The position numbers and the translations under genes were made by a program. The notes below the pieces were generated by a model. The model saw only the letters and a program-made list of their open reading frames with translations. It did no database searches and was not told where the DNA came from. This document shows positions 6,158-10,539 of a DNA stretch of 10,539 bases, piece after piece; the first letter of the stretch is position 1, and each line of letters begins with the position of its first letter. The stretch spans positions 1 to 10,539 of the forward strand of contig JACQGJ010000213.1 of the NCBI GenBank assembly GCA_016199605.1, read 5' to 3'. Source of the stretch: Armatimonadota bacterium (lineage in GTDB: Bacteria; Armatimonadota; Abditibacteriia; CG2-30-59-28).

Positions 6158-7201
6158 TCAGGTCGTGGCAATCCCTTTCCACGCTTCCCGAATGCTCCGA
6201 ATCAGGGAATCGATGTGTTCCGGCGGCGTTTGTTCGGGTGTGTTCTCTCCCATGTTCACGATGTAGCCGCCACGGCTGGCGACATCCGACACGAGTTGGT
6301 TGACGGTGGCGGTGATCGCTTCGTCTGTGCCATGCCACACCAGGTTGATGGAGTCGAGGTTTCCGCTGAGAGCAATCCGGTCGCCCACGGCATCCTTCAC
6401 CTCGCCCATGTAGGGACCCGCCTCCACGGACAGGATATCCGCTCCAGTCTCCGCCATCGCCTCGAGGTGTGGAAGCTTGTTTTCGCCGGCATGGTAGATG
6501 ACCTTCGCTCCCGCTTCCTGCAACATTGATGCGACTCGCTGCGCGGGTTCCAGGCAAAGCTCGCGATAGAGATTGACGGGCAGGAACCGGCTCGACGCGC
6601 TGCAGTCCCCGAGCCATAGGATGTCTCCACCAGCTTCAAGGACGGCCCTACCCCAGCACACGGCAAGCTCCTCAATAAAGCGCATGGACCGCCTGAGGAA
6701 GTCGGGATCATCGTAAAGCATCAACATCGTCTGCTCGATGCCGTAGAGCAACGTCAGCCCGGAGAACGGCGCGGCCGTGCTGCCCATGATGAGGATGCTG
6801 TCGCCCCATCGGTCCCGCAGTCGCTTCTCTGCCTCGAGGTGAGCGGGCATTCGGCCCTCCTTCGTAGGATCGGGAAGGCGCAGCGACTGGAGCGTCTCTT
6901 CTGTCGCCGGGAGATACTTCTCCACCGCAAAAGGAAGGTGGGGCGCGTTGGTCACTTCGATGCCCAGCGGCTCGTATTCGAACAGGTCGTCGATACACAT
7001 CCCCGCCCAGTCAATGTCGAACCGCTCGATGACATTGCTCCACGCCTTTTCCATCGCCTCCGGCTTCGTCGAGTATTCCTCGTAAGTGATCCCCGCGAGG
7101 TGCGCGCTGAAGGGATCCATGACAGGGAGAATTAGCGGCTGTTCAGGTACACCGAGGTTGCAGACCGTTCTCAAATCAGCGCGAACTGTATCGCGTGCCA
7201 T
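6158..7201 (-). CDS. uroporphyrinogen decarboxylase (URO-D) family protein, non-HemE, zinc cysteines absent
   Basis: The protein has 347 residues; the ATG at 7201 follows AGAGGAAA. It is a soluble alpha/beta barrel of the URO-D superfamily, which includes HemE and cobalamin/corrinoid methyltransferases (MtaA, MtbA, CmuA). Matching features are GSTAAPFSG at 140-148, LYDDPDFLRR at 162-171, GADILSVEAG at 253-262, GNLDS at 280-284 (family GNLDP) and TPPEHI near the end. The HemE N-terminal Arg motif (MRQAGRY) is absent, so it is not haem synthesis. In MtaA-type methyltransferases zinc is held by HxC and a late Cys. Here His237 is present but the H+2 residue is Gly (HAGEN) and the late GC motif is MGEN, so both cysteines are missing. 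It lies 30 nt after the DUF2142-like gene and is probably co-transcribed. The role is unknown. Confidence 0.85.
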   Translation of the reverse strand: MARDTVRADLRTVCNLGVPEQPLILPVMDPFSAHLAGITYEEYSTKPEAMEKAWSNVIERFDIDWAGMCIDDLFEYEPLGIEVTNAPHLPFAVEKYLPATEETLQSLRLPDPTKEGRMPAHLEAEKRLRDRWGDSILIMGSTAAPFSGLTLLYGIEQTMLMLYDDPDFLRRSMRFIEELAVCWGRAVLEAGGDILWLGDCSASSRFLPVNLYRELCLEPAQRVASMLQEAGAKVIYHAGENKLPHLEAMAETGADILSVEAGPYMGEVKDAVGDRIALSGNLDSINLVWHGTDEAITATVNQLVSDVASRGGYIVNMGENTPEQTPPEHIDSLIRSIREAWKGIATT

Positions 7202-7231
7202 GGCTCAATTTCCTCTCATGAGTAGCTTCTG

Positions 7232-8596
7232 TTAGTGGACATGCACCGGTTGTAGCCATACGGTTAGATTGAAGAAAGAAGAGCACAGCAACCCACACAA
7301 CATCACCCCAGTCCACAGCTTTCTCCACTTCTCACCCGGGAATCCTGCCGCACCCATCGCGAAAAGGCAGGAGATGGCTGGCAGCATCGGGTGCAGATAA
7401 CGAGCCTGAGCCTGAAAGTATGTGAGGTTGAACTGAACGAACTGAGCAGCCACCAGGAGAACCCCGAGGGCCAGCACCGCGAGATGTCCCTTGTTAGTCA
7501 TGGGCTTGCGGCTTGTCGGCGCCTTCCTCGCTTTCCGTTGTCCGAGTTCCACCTGTCTCCTTGTCGGGAGAACCATCCCCATCAGACTTGAGACTGAAAG
7601 GACCGCAAACAGCAGGACGAACGTACAATAGACTCCCGCGCCCTCGCCTTTAGCATACATCAGGGAGAGGCGAGTGATCGACTGGTTGACTTCCCCAAAG
7701 ATTCCCCAGAAGGTCATGTAGGTAAGCTGCAGAACCATGAGCACATAAGCGGTCAGGCTCATACCTTTCTGGAGAAAGAAAGAAGGGTGCGGGCTGGACT
7801 TGAACCCCTCGTTGAAGGCGTGGAGGGCGAAGGGATCGCCGTAGAGTTGAGTGTTTCGGACCAGCCATCCACCGCTGACCAGAGCGGCAACGACGACAAC
7901 GATAGCGAAGTCCCGCACCGCTCGCCTGAGTCCGACTGAACTGGCGTCACCTTGAAGCAGGAATGCCATTCCCGCCAATGGAAGCAGCAGGAGGCAGGTA
8001 GTCTTGGTGAGAAGTCCAAGTCCGATGCTCAGGCCGATCAGTGCATCCCTCTTCCACTCGCCCCTCTCGGGAACTCCGTGCAGCAACAGGAGCAGCACGA
8101 ACGCACACAACATTCCAGCCAGAGCATCGTTTCCCACAGAGGCGGAGACATTCAAGTGCATCGGCAGCAGCGCGGTGAAAGCCGCCACGGTCAGGGCCAG
8201 GGAAGGCTGATCAGGCCTGACCTTCCGGGCAATGCGATGGGTCAGGAAAACAAGGACCAATCCTGCGAGCAAAGACACGAGCCGAGCGGCGTAGGCGGGG
8301 GCGTTGATGGAGATCCTGCCTGCAACCCAAGAGGAGGGGACACAGAGCAGATAGTAAAGCGGAGGCTGGTGAGCTTCGTAGATCCCTTCCTCTCTCCCGT
8401 GAAATATGGGGAACCGGTGCTCCTTTGCCAGGTGCTCGATATATTGCAGGTGCGCCGTTTCGTCCGGCTGCCGACCCAAGGGAACGCGAACGAGGTAGCA
8501 CGAGGCAAGCACCCCGTATGCCAGTAGGATGATCCCGAGCCGAAATCGCTCGTCTCTTGTTGCCTTTGAGTTCGGCTTCCCCAATTCACACTCCAT
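7232..8596 (-). CDS. DUF2142/GT39-like GT-C membrane glycosyltransferase
   Basis: The protein has 454 residues with roughly ten hydrophobic segments, the first at about 20-38. The first outer loop has QPDETAHL at 43-50, with the Asp-Glu pair typical of GT-C catalytic loops, then YEAHQPPLYYLL at about 73-84. GND at 155-157 and LLTKTTCLLLL at 195-205 also match DUF2142, ArnT and PMT-like proteins. Such enzymes move a sugar from a polyprenyl-phosphate donor to a lipid, protein or glycan on the outer face of the membrane; donor and acceptor cannot be named from this sequence. The start at 8596 has GAGG overlapping the preceding gene's stop region, so translation is probably coupled: the two genes are 13 nt apart. 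The stop is TAA at 7232. It is paired with a second GT-C gene. Confidence 0.85.
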   Translation of the reverse strand: MECELGKPNSKATRDERFRLGIILLAYGVLASCYLVRVPLGRQPDETAHLQYIEHLAKEHRFPIFHGREEGIYEAHQPPLYYLLCVPSSWVAGRISINAPAYAARLVSLLAGLVLVFLTHRIARKVRPDQPSLALTVAAFTALLPMHLNVSASVGNDALAGMLCAFVLLLLLHGVPERGEWKRDALIGLSIGLGLLTKTTCLLLLPLAGMAFLLQGDASSVGLRRAVRDFAIVVVVAALVSGGWLVRNTQLYGDPFALHAFNEGFKSSPHPSFFLQKGMSLTAYVLMVLQLTYMTFWGIFGEVNQSITRLSLMYAKGEGAGVYCTFVLLFAVLSVSSLMGMVLPTRRQVELGQRKARKAPTSRKPMTNKGHLAVLALGVLLVAAQFVQFNLTYFQAQARYLHPMLPAISCLFAMGAAGFPGEKWRKLWTGVMLCGLLCSSFFNLTVWLQPVHVH

Positions 8597-8609
8597 TACT
8601 TGAGTGGCC

Positions 8610-10505
8610 TCATTTAATTCTCATCAACAGGAATTGTCCCCTGTGCGTCTCATGAATCAGCTCAAGCTCTCCTTTTTCGAGTGCTCCCTCAATTAACCCC
8701 TGCAAGGCGCCCTTCTTCTCCGATAGCGAGAACCATCGCTGGTTGACCAACACGTGCGTACTCTTCAGGCGCTGCCATTCTCGTTTCAGGTCGTGGTAGG
8801 AGTGAACTCGCCGGTAGTCGATCAACTTGTGGTGCCCCGGATCCCCCCACAGGTACTCCCGGTCCAGGTAGAAACCCCGGGGTTCTCCATAGGTGACGAT
8901 CTTTGCGTCCGGGGGCAGGTTAGTATTGATCCACTGAAACATCGAATACTGGTCGAGGGTGGAGGTCAGGTATTGCTCCTCGGAAACCAGCCCCAATCCC
9001 GCGGACAAGGGGCCCGCGTTCACACACACGTTTAGTCCGAGGAGCCCTGCTCCGAGGACGATAAGCGCAACGTTTGCAGCCCACTGAAGCGGTCGACTCC
9101 GTTGCTGGAGCGCGTCCACTGCGTAACCAACGGGCAGGCTTAGAAGCGCCAGGCAGGGCACGAGGTAACGATTGTACTGCATCATAAGGAACCACGTGAT
9201 TGTCAGAAAAGCCACTGTGCCAAGCAAGGCTTTCACTGGAGGCGGCTTGCCGACGAAAAGCAACGGCACAAGGAACACCAGATATAACGGTCCCACGGCG
9301 CTTGTAACGGAAGGTTGCACTTCGTAGCGAATCGGAGCGGGATTGAAGGGATAGAGGGAGACCCGCCACGGCGTCATGAGAAAGCCTTCCAGGCTCCGGT
9401 CGCCGTAGGATTTCTGCTCTTTCCAGTAGCTTTTCTCCATTGCCGAATCCCAGTTGCGACCATGGAAAACACTGTAGGCAAAGGGGTACACGGGGTTCCC
9501 CGTGGAGAGGCAGGTCTTGATATACCAGGGCGAAGCGATCAAGCCCGCGAGGACAAGCACGCGCAACACCGGCATAAGCGGAAACCGGCCCTCCTTTCCG
9601 CAAGAGGAATCTCGCTGACCGCTTAGTTTTGTGGCAACAGCGGCGACCCCGACCAAGCTGAAGAAAAGCACCACGCCCAGGTATTTGGTCCCCATCATCC
9701 AACCACCGAAGAGGCTCGCGGGGATCCACCATTCGGAGCGCTTGCCGAAACGCCACTCAAACACTGAGTAGAAACCCAGAACTGTGAACAAGGCCAGACC
9801 CACGTCCACGTAGGCGGTCGTTGCCTCCGAAAAGACAACCGGGGTGATGGCGAAAACGACCGCCGCAATGAGACCTGTCCTCCGTGAGATGTGCCGCGAT
9901 CCGAAAAGATAGAGGCAGGCAACGGTAAGGAGATAGGCGACAAAGTGAAAGAGCTTTGCCGTCACAGGACCGTGCAGGGCAAGCCCCAACGTGTAGAGCA
10001 TCTCCATCGTGAACGGAAAATTCGAGTGATGGTCAAAGGGGATATAGTGAATGCGATGGTGGGAAAGGTAGATTTTGGGGCTCGCCAGATGGTAACTCAG
10101 CGAGTCGAAGTCCCCTGTGCTCGGAGGCGCAAGAGCACAGCAGAGGGCGAAGCAACAGATAACCGCTGCCCAGCCTATCAAGAGACTGTCCCATCTTGTC
10201 CAAAGCTCAGGATTGCCGCTGCGCTCCTTCCGTCCGCCCCCCCCCTTGGGTCGGGCCATCACACAGGACAAGAGAGCGGTCACGAGAAGCAAGGCGACAA
10301 GAGCGCCTCGTGTTAGAATCCCACAAAGCCCGAGGCCAAGAACGAGGTAAGATAAGAGCCCCAGTCCGCAAGTTGCACAGACAACGACCTCCTCAAGTCG
10401 GCTGAGGAACCTCACGTGGAGCAATCGAAGGAAACCACTGCCCAGGCCAGCAGCCAGGAAGGTAACAAGGACGACAAACAGGAGGTCGATGAGGTGCGAG
10501 ATCAA
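8610..10505 (-). CDS. ArnT/PMT_2-like GT-C membrane glycosyltransferase
   Basis: The protein has 631 residues from the TTG at 10505. The first third shows STGDFDSLSYHLASPKIYL at about 129-147 with Asp132 and Asp134, followed by HHSNFPFTMEMLY at about 159-171, the usual GT-C catalytic-loop arrangement (GT39/ArnT-like). Many transmembrane helices follow, then a soluble C-terminal part from about residue 510 (FQWINTNLPPDAKIVTYGEPRGFYLD), as in large PMT_2 family members. It is expected to transfer a sugar from a polyprenyl-phosphate donor at the outer membrane face. The start is uncertain: an in-frame stop at 10533-10535 limits it. TTG 10505 is 14 nt after GGGGAG, and CTG at 10511 would sit 8 nt after it. 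A G9 tract (10237-10245) lies in the loop near residues 87-90. It is the first visible gene of the operon, 13 nt before the next. Confidence 0.85.
   Translation of the reverse strand: MISHLIDLLFVVLVTFLAAGLGSGFLRLLHVRFLSRLEEVVVCATCGLGLLSYLVLGLGLCGILTRGALVALLLVTALLSCVMARPKGGGGRKERSGNPELWTRWDSLLIGWAAVICCFALCCALAPPSTGDFDSLSYHLASPKIYLSHHRIHYIPFDHHSNFPFTMEMLYTLGLALHGPVTAKLFHFVAYLLTVACLYLFGSRHISRRTGLIAAVVFAITPVVFSEATTAYVDVGLALFTVLGFYSVFEWRFGKRSEWWIPASLFGGWMMGTKYLGVVLFFSLVGVAAVATKLSGQRDSSCGKEGRFPLMPVLRVLVLAGLIASPWYIKTCLSTGNPVYPFAYSVFHGRNWDSAMEKSYWKEQKSYGDRSLEGFLMTPWRVSLYPFNPAPIRYEVQPSVTSAVGPLYLVFLVPLLFVGKPPPVKALLGTVAFLTITWFLMMQYNRYLVPCLALLSLPVGYAVDALQQRSRPLQWAANVALIVLGAGLLGLNVCVNAGPLSAGLGLVSEEQYLTSTLDQYSMFQWINTNLPPDAKIVTYGEPRGFYLDREYLWGDPGHHKLIDYRRVHSYHDLKREWQRLKSTHVLVNQRWFSLSEKKGALQGLIEGALEKGELELIHETHRGQFLLMRIK
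10237..10245. repeat. nine-base C/G homopolymer inside a coding sequence
   Basis: Nine consecutive C (G on the coding strand) lie in the GT-C glycosyltransferase gene, in the cytoplasmic-looking loop ARPKGGGGRKE at about residues 84-94. Slippage by one base would put most of the protein out of frame, so the site could cause phase variation. Sequencing or assembly error is equally common at such tracts. Confidence 0.6.
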
Positions 10506-10539
10506 GGGCAGTCGATCATCTCCCCAGATTGGTCATGCC

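Noticed and set aside
6114..6617. N-terminal extension of the deacetylase-like gene to 6617
   Set aside because: The extension overlaps the URO-D-like gene and has shadow-like composition; the ATG at 6113 has a Shine-Dalgarno and begins plausible protein.
6158..7201. HemE uroporphyrinogen decarboxylase of haem synthesis
   Set aside because: The N-terminal MRQAGRY-type substrate motif is missing and there are no haem genes nearby.
8920..9756. 278-codon minus-strand open frame
   Set aside because: It is an alternative frame of the GT-C gene on the same strand, Arg-rich and without motifs.

Overview
The window reads as chromosomal DNA from an uncultured, glycan-handling bacterium. GC content is moderately high, Shine-Dalgarno sequences are clear in places, and promoters look sigma70-like. 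A very large exported protein of unassigned family, a uroporphyrinogen-decarboxylase-like (URO-D-like) protein, a NodB-like deacetylase-type protein and two GT-C membrane glycosyltransferases occur together. That mix recalls Armatimonadota, Hydrogenedentota, Planctomycetota or Lentisphaerota, but this is inference; no marker gene fixes the phylum. I see no rRNA, tRNA, transposase or CRISPR array.

Layout. (1) Positions 2684 to 1, minus strand: a secreted protein of at least 894 residues that runs off the left edge. Two palindromic sequences lie inside its reading frame: a 95-nt element bounded by perfect 22-nt inverted repeats (1565-1659), and a 22-nt perfect palindrome (1844-1865). (2) Positions 2685-2862: a divergent control region with two good sigma70-like promoters whose -35 boxes abut back to back. 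(3) Positions 2863-4056, plus strand: a Schlafen-type AlbA_2 plus histidine-kinase-like ATPase protein, split by one in-frame amber codon at 3289-3291. (4) Positions 4127-4858, plus strand: a single-pass membrane protein with a trypsin-like protease domain and a plausible His-Asp-Ser triad. (5) Positions 4859-5018: a convergent intergenic stretch. (6) Positions 10505 down to 5019, minus strand: a four-gene run with gaps of 13, 30 and 44 nt, probably one operon. It encodes a large GT-C glycosyltransferase, a second DUF2142/GT39-like GT-C protein, a URO-D-family protein lacking both expected zinc cysteines, and an Ig-like plus NodB-like polysaccharide-deacetylase-type protein.

How they may work together. 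The two GT-C enzymes would use lipid-linked sugars at the outer face of the membrane. The deacetylase-like protein and the large exported protein suggest carbohydrate modification or breakdown. The URO-D-like protein is more likely a divergent methyltransferase-type or orphan enzyme than HemE. The AlbA/ATPase gene and the protease form a separate plus-strand unit that could be regulatory or defensive. The most unusual observations are the palindromic element carried in frame inside a protein-coding gene, the amber-split AlbA/ATPase gene beside a membrane protease, and the URO-D homologue without zinc ligands.
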